The notes: a model not told the origin generated them from the letters alone. Positions 34,471 through 42,854 are shown, counted from the first letter of the stretch. The stretch: DNA of 49,926 nucleotides from Chloroflexota bacterium (GCA_013698095.1 JACCVQ010000261.1:1-49926), one strand, 5' to 3'. Program-made: numbers and translations.

Positions 34471-36276
34471 TCAGGCCCGGCGCTGCCGGCCCTGGAAGCG
34501 CGGGATCAGCGAGGTCAGCTCGGCGCTGATGTCGATCGGGCGCCCGCCCAGCTCCTCCAGCAGGGCGAAGACCTCGTCGCGCTCCTCGTGGCACATCAGG
34601 ACGATGACCCGCGGCGAGTCCGGTTTGGCGGCGCCTTCACCGTTGCGCGCGAGTTCGCTCCGGAGCGCCGCGGTCTCGGACTCGTAGATCGGCACGTCGG
34701 CCGCCGCGCGGCCGCCGGACGCGACGCCGGCCAGGATCTCGCCCACGATCGACTCCCGGCTCCTGCCGCGGAGGTACTTCAGGGTCTCCTTGATCGCGAC
34801 CCGCTGGGCTCGCTTGGCGGCGATCCGGCCGATCCCGCGGAGGGTGTCGTCGGGCCGGTCACCGGCGGTCCCGATGATCGCGGTCACGGGCGCCATTCGT
34901 CCGGCGGCGCCGCCGGCGATGCCCTCGGCGACGTCGAGGACGGCGGTCACTCCCGCCTCGTTGTGAGCGAAGTCGACGATCACGACGCGCGAGCCGACAC
35001 GGAACAGGTTGAGCCGGCCGGGCGAGCGGTCAGAGGTGGGCTGGAAGTCGGCGAGTCCGTCTCGAAGCTGGGCCAGGGTGACCCCCAGACCGCGCGTCGC
35101 GGCGGCCGCGGCAAGCGCATTCGCGACGTTGTGGCGAGCCAGCCCGCCGAGGGCGATCGGGACGTGATCGACCTCAATGATCCGGTGTTCGACGGGCTCG
35201 CCGGCCGAACCCTCGCCGCTCGTCGCGCCTGCCCCGCGATGGCCGTCGATCTCGACCAGCCAGCCGTCGCGCAGGATGTAGCCGCGGCCACCGGCGGCCA
35301 CGGTCCGGCGGACGAGGGCCGCCGCCCGCCCGCCTTCACCCATCGAGAACAGCGCAACGTTCGACCGGACGCGGCGGGCCGTCGCGGCGACGAGCGGATC
35401 GTCGGCGTTCAGGACCGCCCAGCCGCCCTCACGGGTCGCCCGGACGACCGTCGCCTTGACCTCGGCCAGCTCGGGCAGGGTGTGGATGCCCTGGAGGTCG
35501 AGGTGGTCGGACGAGACATTCGTGAACACGCTCGCGTCGTTCGATTCGTAGCCCATCCCGCGCAGGACGAGCCCACCGCGGGCAGTCTCGAGGACGCCCA
35601 CGTCGAGGTCGGACCGCTCCAGGATCTGCCACGCGCCGCTCGGTCCGGTCCAGTCGCCGGGCTCGACAAGGCGCTCGTCGACGAGAACCCCGTCGGAGGT
35701 CGTCGTCCCCACCCGTTGACCGGCAACTTTCAGGATGTGGGTGATGAGGCGGGTGACTGTGCTCTTGCCGTTCGTGCCAGTGATCGACACGACCGGGAAG
35801 CGGCGATCGGCATCGCGGATCCAGGCCGGCGGTGTCGTCCGGGCGTCCTCGATCCGGGCGGTCCAGCGTGCGACGAGCCGCTCCTGGGCGCCGGTCAGGT
35901 GAGCCCGGCGGACGGGCGAGACGTCGCGATCGGTCAGGGCGAGTGCGGCTTCGGCGATCGTGTGGGCCCGTTCCGCGCCCAACCACGGAAAGCTGACGAT
36001 CCAGTGGCCCGGATCCGAGGAGCGATGGACGGCCACCCCTCCGCGACCCTCGCCGTGGTCCACCCGGAGGCGTCGGAGCCAGGCGACGAACGCGTCGACG
36101 TCGAGCGGCCAGGCCTTGGCCGGGACCTCGGCGCCGAGATGGACGAGGGCATGCCGGCCGGGGCTCCGCACGCCATACCACGTCCGGCGCCGCCCGATCG
36201 TGACCTCGACTTTCACGACCGGCTCGAGCCGATAGACGTTGGGTCCCTCGAGCAGACGGATCTCGATGAGTCGCAC
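34471..36276 (-). CDS. CphA-like Mur ligase lacking the ATP-grasp module
   Basis: A 601-aa protein. Its first 30 residues copy the CphA N-domain start (RLIEIRLLEGPNVYRLEPVV against RIIETRILRGPNYWAREPVV in the adjacent CphA). After about 160 residues it goes straight into a Mur-ligase module: SITGTNGKSTVTRLITHILK (P-loop 167-172), TTTSDGVLVD, LETARGGLVLRGMGY, TNVSSDHLDLQGI, VLNADD and DFAHNEAGV. The order and wording follow CphA rather than MurC-F. The ATP-grasp module, about 270 residues in CphA, is absent. It converges on cphA, 4 bp apart. A possible role is Arg-type ligation to an Asp acceptor (inference). GTG 36276 is chosen because CphA homology begins there; GTG 36300 is the alternative. 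Confidence 0.88.
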   Translation of the reverse strand: MRLIEIRLLEGPNVYRLEPVVKVEVTIGRRRTWYGVRSPGRHALVHLGAEVPAKAWPLDVDAFVAWLRRLRVDHGEGRGGVAVHRSSDPGHWIVSFPWLGAERAHTIAEAALALTDRDVSPVRRAHLTGAQERLVARWTARIEDARTTPPAWIRDADRRFPVVSITGTNGKSTVTRLITHILKVAGQRVGTTTSDGVLVDERLVEPGDWTGPSGAWQILERSDLDVGVLETARGGLVLRGMGYESNDASVFTNVSSDHLDLQGIHTLPELAEVKATVVRATREGGWAVLNADDPLVAATARRVRSNVALFSMGEGGRAAALVRRTVAAGGRGYILRDGWLVEIDGHRGAGATSGEGSAGEPVEHRIIEVDHVPIALGGLARHNVANALAAAAATRGLGVTLAQLRDGLADFQPTSDRSPGRLNLFRVGSRVVIVDFAHNEAGVTAVLDVAEGIAGGAAGRMAPVTAIIGTAGDRPDDTLRGIGRIAAKRAQRVAIKETLKYLRGRSRESIVGEILAGVASGGRAAADVPIYESETAALRSELARNGEGAAKPDSPRVIVLMCHEERDEVFALLEELGGRPIDISAELTSLIPRFQGRQRRA

Positions 36277-36285
36277 GGTCCGGGC

Positions 36286-36331
36286 AGGATAACAATCCAC
36301 ACGGCCCTCGACGCGGTCCGGCTCGTAGACT
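36286..36331. promoter_or_regulatory. Divergent -10 elements between the CphA-like gene and the M20 peptidase gene
   Basis: Minus strand: TATCCT (36286-36291), 9 nt before GTG 36276. Plus strand: TAGACT (36326-36331), 6 nt before ATG 36338. The two -10 elements are 34 bp apart, so the two genes probably share control. Confidence 0.5.
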
Positions 36332-36337
36332 CATCCG

Positions 36338-37591
36338 ATGCAGACTCCCACCGCCCCCGGATCGGCCGTCGACGCGGCCGAGCTGACCGCGCTCGAGGCG
36401 GCCATCCGCGCCGACGAGGCCGACCTTCTCGCCGACCTCGAACGCCTCGTCAACATCGACTGCGGGTCCTACACGCCCGCCGGCGTCGATGAGATCGGGC
36501 AGTTCGTGGCGTCGTTCATGACTGCCCACGGCGCGACCGTCCGGCTGGAACCGGACCCCGCCGGGCGGCTCGGGCAGACAGTCATCGGGACGTGGGACGG
36601 GCAGCACGGGACGCCGGGCGGGCCACGGATCCTGCTCGTCGGCCACATGGACACCGTGTTCGATCCGGGGACTGCCGCCGGGCGACCCTTCGCGATCGAC
36701 GCCCACGGGATGGCCCACGGGCCGGGCGTGACAGACATGAAGTCCGGCTTGCTGGCCGGGCTCTACGCGCTGAAGGCGCTGCTGGCCTCCGGTCCGCTGC
36801 CGTACGAGCGCCTGACATTCGTAGCCAATCCGGACGAGGAGATCGGCTCGCCGACCTCGACCCAGCACATCCGCGCGATCGCCGCCGAGTCCGATGCCTG
36901 CCTCGTCCTCGAATGCGCCCGGGCCAACGGCGACATCGTCTCCTCGCGCAAGGGCATCCTCGACGCCCGGGTCACAGTCACCGGCCGGGCCGCCCATGCC
37001 GGGGTCGAGCCAGAGAAGGGCAGGTCCGCGATCCTGGCCGCGGCCGATCTCGTGACGCGCCTCCACGCCCTGAATGGCCGCTGGGACGGCGTCACCTTCA
37101 ATGTCGGGGTGATCTCGGGCGGGACCCGACCCAATGTGGTCGCCGAGCGCTGCTCGTTGGAGCTCGACGTCCGGGCCGTCCGGCGGGACGACCTCGAGGC
37201 GGCCGAGGCCGAGATCCGGACGATGCTGGCAGCGCTGATCGTGCCGGACGTGACTGCGGAATTGGCGCCGATGGCCCGCTGGTGGCCGATGGAGAAGCTC
37301 GAGCGATCCGGACGGCTCGTCGAGCATGCCCAGGCGATCGCCCGACGGCTCGGCTTCGAGGTGGGCGATGCCGCGACCGGCGGGGCGTCCGACGCCAACA
37401 CCACCGCAGGAATGGGCGTCGCCTCGATCGACGGCCTCGGCCCGGTCGGCGGGATGGATCACTCGCCCGCGGAATACCTGGACGTCGCGTCGATCGTGCC
37501 CCGGACGACGCTCCTTGCCGGGTTGTTGCTGGCGGTCGGCAGGGATCCGGTCGTCGCCGACTGGCGGGCGGCAGGCCCGGTCGTCCGGTGA
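36338..37591 (+). CDS. M20-family metallopeptidase (glutamate carboxypeptidase-like)
   Basis: A 417-aa protein. Metal-binding motifs of the M20/ArgE/CPG2 group are visible: H103 and D105 in LVGHMDTV, D133 in GPGVTDMKSG, catalytic E167 with E168 in NPDEEIGS, E192 (LECAR), and a C-terminal His in GGMDHSPAEY. The dimerisation or lid domain lies at about 205-320. No signal peptide is seen, so it is cytosolic. Family members cleave C-terminal Glu or acyl-amino acid bonds. Between a CphA-like ligase and a RidA gene, it could act on cyanophycin-derived dipeptides, but that is only inference. Leaderless promoter geometry (TAGACT, 6 nt, ATG) supports the start. Confidence 0.9.
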   Translation: MQTPTAPGSAVDAAELTALEAAIRADEADLLADLERLVNIDCGSYTPAGVDEIGQFVASFMTAHGATVRLEPDPAGRLGQTVIGTWDGQHGTPGGPRILLVGHMDTVFDPGTAAGRPFAIDAHGMAHGPGVTDMKSGLLAGLYALKALLASGPLPYERLTFVANPDEEIGSPTSTQHIRAIAAESDACLVLECARANGDIVSSRKGILDARVTVTGRAAHAGVEPEKGRSAILAAADLVTRLHALNGRWDGVTFNVGVISGGTRPNVVAERCSLELDVRAVRRDDLEAAEAEIRTMLAALIVPDVTAELAPMARWWPMEKLERSGRLVEHAQAIARRLGFEVGDAATGGASDANTTAGMGVASIDGLGPVGGMDHSPAEYLDVASIVPRTTLLAGLLLAVGRDPVVADWRAAGPVVR

Positions 37592-37977
37592 CCGAGCGGC
37601 GCCGGATCTCGTCGGGCGGACCGTGGGAGGAATCGGCGGGCTACAGCCGGGCGCTGGTGGTCGGCGACACGTGCCACGTCTCCGGCACCACGGACGCGGG
37701 ACCGGACGGGCGCTCGATGCATCCCGGCGATGCCGCCGCCCAGGCGCGGGCGTCGTGGGACATCGTCCGGCGGGCTCTCGAGGATGGCGGGTTTCGTCTG
37801 GAGGACGCGGTCCGGACCCGGGCGTACGTCGTCCGGATCGAGGATGCGCCCGCGGTCAGCGCGGTCCATGGCGAGATCTTCGGCGCGATCCGGCCGGCCG
37901 CTACCCTCGTCCAGGTCGCCGGTCTCGTGGATCCGTCACTCCTCGTCGAGGTCGAGCTCGAGGCGCGTCGGGGCTGA
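37588..37977 (+). CDS. RidA/YjgF-family protein
   Basis: A 129-aa protein starting at GTG 37588 inside the M20 stop codon (GTGA overlap). Features of the RidA family are present: GPWEESAGYSRALVVGDTCHVSGTT, the QARASWDIVRRALEDGG helix, the conserved Arg region VRTRAYV and a final LVEVELEARR strand. Classical RidA hydrolyses reactive enamine/imine intermediates, using an Arg and a C-terminal Glu; this member resembles the Rid2-7 type subgroups. Translational coupling with the peptidase suggests work on the released amino acid products. Confidence 0.88.
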   Translation: MTERRRISSGGPWEESAGYSRALVVGDTCHVSGTTDAGPDGRSMHPGDAAAQARASWDIVRRALEDGGFRLEDAVRTRAYVVRIEDAPAVSAVHGEIFGAIRPAATLVQVAGLVDPSLLVEVELEARRG

Positions 37978-38177
37978 GAGTGCCGCGGGAACTCGCGTGG
38001 CAGCCGACGGCTCATGGATTGTCCGAAATCGAACGCCGTCAGAAGTCACCTGTATTTCTCCGTGTCCGCTGATTTCGGAGTCCGAAAACGGACGAGCCCG
38101 AGAAACGGAAAGTGGTTGTTGGCGGCGTACGAAATCGGACGATTCGATCGGCCCGCCGGCCTCGCACCTGACTCCTC
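37978..38177. other. AT-richer gap between convergent genes with repeated CGAAAtCG motifs
   Basis: 200 bp with no gene. It contains a perfect dyad, TTTCGGA (38073-38079) and TCCGAAA (38081-38087) around one base, and related motifs GTCCGAAATC (38021-38030) and TACGAAATCGGAC (38128-38140). The composition is visibly less GC-rich than its surroundings. The purpose is unknown, because both flanking genes end here. Confidence 0.5.
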
Positions 38178-38507
38178 TCAGTGCAGACCCGCCAACCGGC
38201 CACCGATCGCGATCGCGACAGCGGCGGCCAGGCCCAGGAAGAGGTTCTGGCGCCAGCGGACGATCGCGATGCAGGCGACGACCGACAGCCACGGCAGCCC
38301 GATCACGAACGCCGACCGACCGTCAGTCGTCGCGACCATGACGTTGACCGCGGCGAGGGCCGCAAGGACGGCAGGCCCCACGAGTTGGAGGTATGCCAGC
38401 GCCCGCCCCGGCAGGCGCTCGAGCGCCGGGTTGAGCAACCCGATCGCCCGCGACGGGTAGGTCATCGCGAACATCAGCACCGCGAGCGGAACGAGCTCGA
38501 AGCTCAT
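38178..38507 (-). CDS. azlD: AzlD-type branched-chain amino acid exporter small subunit
   Basis: A 109-aa protein with four hydrophobic segments. It opens with FELVPLAVLMFAMTYPSRAIGL, which holds the typical YPSR motif (TYxxR in AzlD), and ends with WRQNLFLGLAAAVAIAIGG. Its ATG overlaps the azlC stop by 4 bp. AzlCD exports branched-chain amino acids or analogues. The longer frame up to 39026 is antisense-like sequence within azlC and is rejected. Confidence 0.9.
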   Translation of the reverse strand: MSFELVPLAVLMFAMTYPSRAIGLLNPALERLPGRALAYLQLVGPAVLAALAAVNVMVATTDGRSAFVIGLPWLSVVACIAIVRWRQNLFLGLAAAVAIAIGGRLAGLH

Positions 38508-39370
38508 GGTCGCTGACCCGGTCGTGGGTCGTTCGTGCCGGGGCCACTCGGGGTTCGGGGCATCCCGAAGTGGCCGGCAGACGCCGGCGTTCCGATCGGT
38601 GCCTCCTCGTTGGCCCGACTCGCCGGCACGAGCAGGCCGACGCCGGGCCCCAGGATCCCACCGGCGATGATCCCGATCGGCGGGCCGACGGCCAGCGACG
38701 ACCCGACGCCGATCGCCGCCCCGGCGATGGCTGCCACGACCTCGCGCCGGCCGGTCAGCAGCCCGACCATCAGCCCGGCCATGGCCGCCGGAAAGATCAC
38801 GTCGATCCCGAACCGGCTCGGCTCCACGATCGCGTCCCCGAGCATCACGCCCGCGAACGTCGCGATGTTCCACGGGATCAGGGTCGTCACGATCGCCGGA
38901 TACCAGTAGCCGATCGCGTCGTACCGGCCGACCCGCTTGAAGTGGGCGATCGCGAGCGCGAAGGACTCGTCGGTCAGGAGATGCGCCGCAGCGGCCCGCT
39001 CGGCGAACGAGCGACCACGGAACCACGGGGCGAGGGCCGCCGAGTAGAGCGCGTGGCGGGCGTTCAGGAGGAACGTCAGGAGGGCGATCGCCGGCCAGGC
39101 GAGGCCACTCGCCACGTAGCCGATCGCCGCGAACTGGGCGGCACCACCGAACGCGATCAGGCTCATCGCCATCGCCTCGACCGGGGAGAAATGGCCGACC
39201 GTTCGGGCTGTCAGGCCATACACGAACCCGAAGCCCATGGCGCTGACGACGATGCCCAGGCCGTCGATCACGAGTCGGCGGCGGGCAGAGCCGAGATCCT
39301 CCAGTTCGACGGCCGGTCGCGCCGGCGGTGCCTCCGGCGCAGCGTTCAGCGGAGGAACGTCTTCGCGCAC
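38504..39370 (-). CDS. azlC: AzlC-type branched-chain amino acid exporter large subunit
   Basis: A 288-aa membrane protein. Conserved AzlC features are FGFVYGLTARTVGHFSPVEAMAMSLIAFGGAAQFAAIG, LLTFLLNARHALYSAALAPWF and HLLTDESFALA. Five or six hydrophobic segments follow, and the C-terminus is polar. The start is uncertain: GTG 39370 gives a 30-residue Pro/Ala-rich cytosolic tail and overlaps the upstream zinc-ribbon gene by 25 bp, implying translational coupling. Homology itself begins near ARRRLVIDGLGIVVSAMGFG. It forms a transporter with the AzlD encoded next. Confidence 0.88.
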   Translation of the reverse strand: MREDVPPLNAAPEAPPARPAVELEDLGSARRRLVIDGLGIVVSAMGFGFVYGLTARTVGHFSPVEAMAMSLIAFGGAAQFAAIGYVASGLAWPAIALLTFLLNARHALYSAALAPWFRGRSFAERAAAAHLLTDESFALAIAHFKRVGRYDAIGYWYPAIVTTLIPWNIATFAGVMLGDAIVEPSRFGIDVIFPAAMAGLMVGLLTGRREVVAAIAGAAIGVGSSLAVGPPIGIIAGGILGPGVGLLVPASRANEEAPIGTPASAGHFGMPRTPSGPGTNDPRPGQRP

Positions 39371-39618
39371 GTCCCGTCGCACACGACGAAGAGGGCGTGC
39401 TTGTCGATGGCGTAGCCCGCGACGTGGAGGAGGCCGGGGCAGGCCGGGGTCGGACACTTCCAGACCCACCAGCGGTCGTTCGCGTCGAGCGGGGTCGTCT
39501 CGGCCGTGAGGGTGTCCGACAGGCCCTCTCGCTCGCCCACCAGGGCGCCGATCCGGGCGGCGCGATCGGGCTCGGTCTCGCTTGTATACGGATAGCTCTG
39601 GCCGACGTTGGAGGTCAC
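39346..39618 (-). CDS. Small zinc-ribbon-like protein
   Basis: A 90-aa protein from GTG 39618, with AGGAG about 8 nt upstream. The second half contains WKCPTPACPGLLHV and VVCDGTCAKTF, a C-x4-C plus C-x3-C arrangement that could hold one zinc ion. The first half is acidic and polar. It overlaps the azlC start region by 25 bp and probably shares its transcript. I do not recognise the family; it could be a regulator or scaffold. Confidence 0.65.
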   Translation of the reverse strand: MTSNVGQSYPYTSETEPDRAARIGALVGEREGLSDTLTAETTPLDANDRWWVWKCPTPACPGLLHVAGYAIDKHALFVVCDGTCAKTFLR

Positions 39619-39767
39619 GGACGGCTCCTGGATCGAGGAGGGGAGACCGGTGGCGGCGTCGTGTGAGCGCAGCCCGCCACCGGTGGCACCGAGTCTAGAA
39701 CATGGCTGTCACGCATGGGCACGCCATCGCCGCGGACCGTGGCCCGAGTTGCGGGTCGGCCGGCTGA

Positions 39768-41435
39768 TTACCAGACGGCGGGCAGGCCGGCGCTGCGCGG
39801 ATCGGTGGCGGCGGCGAGCGAGCCGTCCGGGGCTGCGGGTCCGCCGTCGACGAGCTCGATCGCGTGGGCGTGGCCGAGCGAGCCGTTGAACGGGATCGTC
39901 CGGGTCACGGGGTGGCCCATCGCCTCCAGCTCGTCGAGGACCGCCGCCGGGTAGCGGCGCTCCGCCCGAACGCTGACCGGCGGCGCGAAATGCTCGTCGC
40001 CGTCCACGAACCAGCGCGGCGCCCCCACGGCAGTCGAGACGTCCACGGCCCCGTCCACCAGGGCGGACACGACCTGGGCGTGGACCTGCGGCTGGGCGTC
40101 GCCGCCCATCGCCCCGGTCACGATCCACGGCCGCCGCGCGCCGCTCCGGAACAGCATTCCTGGGAGCAGCGTGTGAAGCGTTCGCTTGCGCGGGGCGAGC
40201 ACATTGGGGTGCGACGCGTCCAGCGAGAAGTACGAGCCCCGGTTCTGGTAATGGATCCCGGTCTCCGGATCGACAACCCCGGAGCCGAAGCCCATGTAGT
40301 TCGATTCGATCAAGCTGACCGCGTTGCCCTCGACGTCCACGGTCGCGAGGTAGACCGTCCCGCCACCACGCGGGTTCGTCGCCGCCGGCGGGCGGGCAGC
40401 CATTGCCGGATCGATCCCCGCGGCCAGCTCCCCGGCGTATGCCTTGGACAGGAGCCGCTCCACGGGGATCTCGAGGAAGTCGGGATCGGTCAGCCAGGCG
40501 TCGCGGTCGGCCATCGCGAGCTTGGCGGCCTCGATCCCGAGATGGACCCAGCGGGCGTCCTCGACCCCGACCGCCCCGAACGCCTTGGCCTCAGGCGGCT
40601 CGAATGTCTCGAGGATGTTCAGGAGTTCGAGTGCGACGATCCCGGAGCTGTTCGGCGGATGGGTCGTGACCCGGACGCCGCGGTAGTCGGTGGCGATCGG
40701 GCGCGTCCAGGTCGAGGTATGCCCTCGTAGATCTTCCGCGGAGATCGAGGACCCGACCTGGCTCAGCCCGCGGGCCTGGCGCTCGCCGAGATCGCCGTCG
40801 TAGAAGTCGTCGAGCCCGGCGTCGGCGAGCCGCTCGAGAGTCGACGCGAGCGCCGGCAATCGAACTCGCTCGCCCGGCCGCCAGGGCCGGCCGTGGTAGC
40901 GGTACACCTGTTCGAACCCGGACCGGCTGCCGAGCGCCTCGACCACCGCCGGCAGGGTCGTCTCGACCGCCGTGATGAACCCATCCCACGCCGGGAATCC
41001 GTCCCCGGCCAGCTGGATCGCGGGCGCCAGCACGTCGCCGAGCGACAGCCGCCCGAGCCGAGAGTGCGCGTCCGCCCATGACCGGACCGCCCCCGGCACG
41101 GTGATCGTCAGCGGGCCGCGGTACGGCAGCGCCTCGAGGCCCCCGGCCCGGAGCGCCGCCGGATCCGCGGAGGCCGGCGCCCGGCCGGAACCATTCAGGG
41201 CGGTCTGGACCCCGGCAGCTTCGTCCCAGACCAGCCAGAACGCATCTCCGCCGAGCCCACAGCCGGATGGCAGCACCACGCCCAAGACCGCATTCGTGGC
41301 AATCGCGGCATCGACAGCGTGTCCACCCGCGCGGAGGATCGCGAGCCCGGCCGCGGTTGCGAGATGGTGAGGCGCGACGACCGCACCGTGGCTGCCCCGG
41401 ACGAGCGGCTGCGGCACGAGCGGTCGGTCGGGCAT
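39768..41435 (-). CDS. ggt: Gamma-glutamyltransferase-family protein
   Basis: A 555-aa Ntn-hydrolase. The N-terminus GAVVAPHHLATAAGLAILRAGGHAVDAAIATNAVL is the standard GGT start, followed by SGCGLGGDAFWLVWD. The autoprocessing nucleophile is Thr360 in NPRGGGTVYLATVD, giving subunits of about 359 and 196 residues. The downstream SNYMGFGSGVVDPETGIHYQNRG matches the family loop. No signal peptide is visible, unlike classical periplasmic GGT, so it may be the cytosolic type. ATG 41435 is chosen: TACACT (41443-41448) lies 7 nt upstream. The much longer open frame to 42731 is antisense to the MFS gene. Confidence 0.93.
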   Translation of the reverse strand: MPDRPLVPQPLVRGSHGAVVAPHHLATAAGLAILRAGGHAVDAAIATNAVLGVVLPSGCGLGGDAFWLVWDEAAGVQTALNGSGRAPASADPAALRAGGLEALPYRGPLTITVPGAVRSWADAHSRLGRLSLGDVLAPAIQLAGDGFPAWDGFITAVETTLPAVVEALGSRSGFEQVYRYHGRPWRPGERVRLPALASTLERLADAGLDDFYDGDLGERQARGLSQVGSSISAEDLRGHTSTWTRPIATDYRGVRVTTHPPNSSGIVALELLNILETFEPPEAKAFGAVGVEDARWVHLGIEAAKLAMADRDAWLTDPDFLEIPVERLLSKAYAGELAAGIDPAMAARPPAATNPRGGGTVYLATVDVEGNAVSLIESNYMGFGSGVVDPETGIHYQNRGSYFSLDASHPNVLAPRKRTLHTLLPGMLFRSGARRPWIVTGAMGGDAQPQVHAQVVSALVDGAVDVSTAVGAPRWFVDGDEHFAPPVSVRAERRYPAAVLDELEAMGHPVTRTIPFNGSLGHAHAIELVDGGPAAPDGSLAAATDPRSAGLPAVW

Positions 41436-41442
41436 GGCCGGA

Positions 41443-41468
41443 AGTGTAGGTGCTCCGGCCGCTACCCT
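41443..41468. promoter_or_regulatory. Divergent leaderless promoters of ggt and the MFS gene
   Basis: Minus strand: TACACT (41443-41448), 7 nt before ATG 41435. Plus strand: TACCCT (41463-41468), 6 nt before GTG 41475. The whole interval between start codons is 39 bp, so the two -10 regions are only 14 bp apart and each -35 region falls across the other gene's -10 or start. Confidence 0.6.
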
Positions 41469-41474
41469 TGCCTC

Positions 41475-42776
41475 GTGCGATCCCTGTACGCCGTTTTCCT
41501 CGGAACGTTCACCCTCCGGTTCAGCACCGGGCTGACGGGCGGCTTGCTGATCTTCTACCTGGCCCGCCTCGAGAAGGACTACGGCGGCGCCCACGTCGAC
41601 GAGATAACGCTCGCGACGATGACCGCCCTCTTCTACATCTCGGAGCTGATCCTCTCGACGCCGTTCGGGCTGCTGTCCGACCGGATCGGGCACCACCGGG
41701 TCATGCAGATCGGGCCGCTCTTCGGGATCGTCGCCGCTGTCCTCACCTGGGCCTCGGTCGACCTCTTCGTCATCGGCGGGACGCGCCTGCTCGAGGGCGC
41801 CAGCACGGCGGCCTCGGTCCCGTCCATCCTCGGGTTCATTGCGATGGCGACTGCCGGCAACGAGCTGCTTCGGGGTCAGGCGTCGGCCCGCTTCGAAGGA
41901 GCGACCCTGGCCGGGATCGGGGCCGGCGCGGTCGCGGCCGGCGTCCTGTACGACGGGATCCCGGGCGTCTGGGGCGGCCTCCAGCGCGACGCGTTCCTGC
42001 TGAACGCCGGGTTCTACGTGATCTCGCTCCTCATCTATCGCTACGGGGTCGGCGACGCACCGGGCGAGGAGGCGGCGATGGCCGGCGAGCACACCGGCTG
42101 GCGGCGCTACAGGACGGTCCTCCTCAGCTCCCACGTCTGGCTCCTCGCCCCGACGTGGATCGCGATCAACGCCGCTCTTGGCCTGTGGGCCACCCAATCG
42201 CTGTTCCAACTGATCCGGGCGCCCGACCCGCGGTTTGCGGACCAGGCGCTGATGGGCGGCTTCGTTGGCGCCCAGATCGCGCTCGGCCTCGGCGTCGCGC
42301 TGATCGTCTTCTTCGCTGGGCTCGTGTTCTGGGGCGATCGATTCCGGAAGTACCGGCGGACCACGATCATCTTCTACGGGATCGGCGGCGGCGCCCTGAG
42401 CGTCGTCGGGGCGGGCATCGTCAATCACTTCGCGTCGGTCCCGATCTTCGCGCTGGGGGCGGCTGTGCTCGCCGCCGGCGGGCTGTTCGTGCTCGCCGGG
42501 GCAACTCCCGCGGCGCTCGGCCTGCTGGCCGACATGAGCGAGGCCTACCCGTCGGACCGCGGGGCGATCATGGGCCTCTACTCGGTGTTCCTGGCCGTCG
42601 GTCAGATCGTTGGAAGCTTCGCCGGCGCCGAGGCAGCCAAGCACTTCGGGATCGACGGGATCCTCGCCGCGACCCTTGGCCTGCTCCTGCTTGCGCTCGT
42701 GCCGCTGAACCGCCTGCGCCGGTTCGAGCACGCGGTCGGGACGGCGGCGCCGCCTCGTGACAGGGCGCCGGCCTGA
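41475..42776 (+). CDS. MFS transporter
   Basis: A 433-aa protein with about 12 membrane helices. The TM2-3 loop FGLLSDRIGHHR is the MFS motif A, and a central loop follows TM6. The second half includes LVFWGDRFRKYRRTTIIFYGIGG, a second motif-A-like loop. GTG 41475 follows TACCCT by 6 nt, and upstream frame sequence to 41319 is antisense to ggt. The substrate is unknown. Divergence from a gamma-glutamyltransferase makes peptide or amino-acid-conjugate transport possible (inference). Confidence 0.85.
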   Translation: MRSLYAVFLGTFTLRFSTGLTGGLLIFYLARLEKDYGGAHVDEITLATMTALFYISELILSTPFGLLSDRIGHHRVMQIGPLFGIVAAVLTWASVDLFVIGGTRLLEGASTAASVPSILGFIAMATAGNELLRGQASARFEGATLAGIGAGAVAAGVLYDGIPGVWGGLQRDAFLLNAGFYVISLLIYRYGVGDAPGEEAAMAGEHTGWRRYRTVLLSSHVWLLAPTWIAINAALGLWATQSLFQLIRAPDPRFADQALMGGFVGAQIALGLGVALIVFFAGLVFWGDRFRKYRRTTIIFYGIGGGALSVVGAGIVNHFASVPIFALGAAVLAAGGLFVLAGATPAALGLLADMSEAYPSDRGAIMGLYSVFLAVGQIVGSFAGAEAAKHFGIDGILAATLGLLLLALVPLNRLRRFEHAVGTAAPPRDRAPA

Positions 42777-42824
42777 CCAGGGTCCGTCCGGCCTGCGACC
42801 CGATCACGCGGGTTGTCGTCCCGT

Positions 42825-42854
42825 ATCATCGGTCGGAAGATCGCACTGGAGGAG
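42825..42854 (+). promoter_or_regulatory. -10 element and ribosome-binding site of degV
   Basis: TATCAT (42825-42830), and GGAGGAG (42848-42854) placed 3 nt before GTG 42858. This is a conventional leadered start. Confidence 0.5.

Noticed and set aside
41436..42731. N-terminal extension of ggt up to 42731 (987 aa in total)
   Set aside because: The extension is antisense to the MFS gene. The GGT family start and a -10 element fix the start at 41435.
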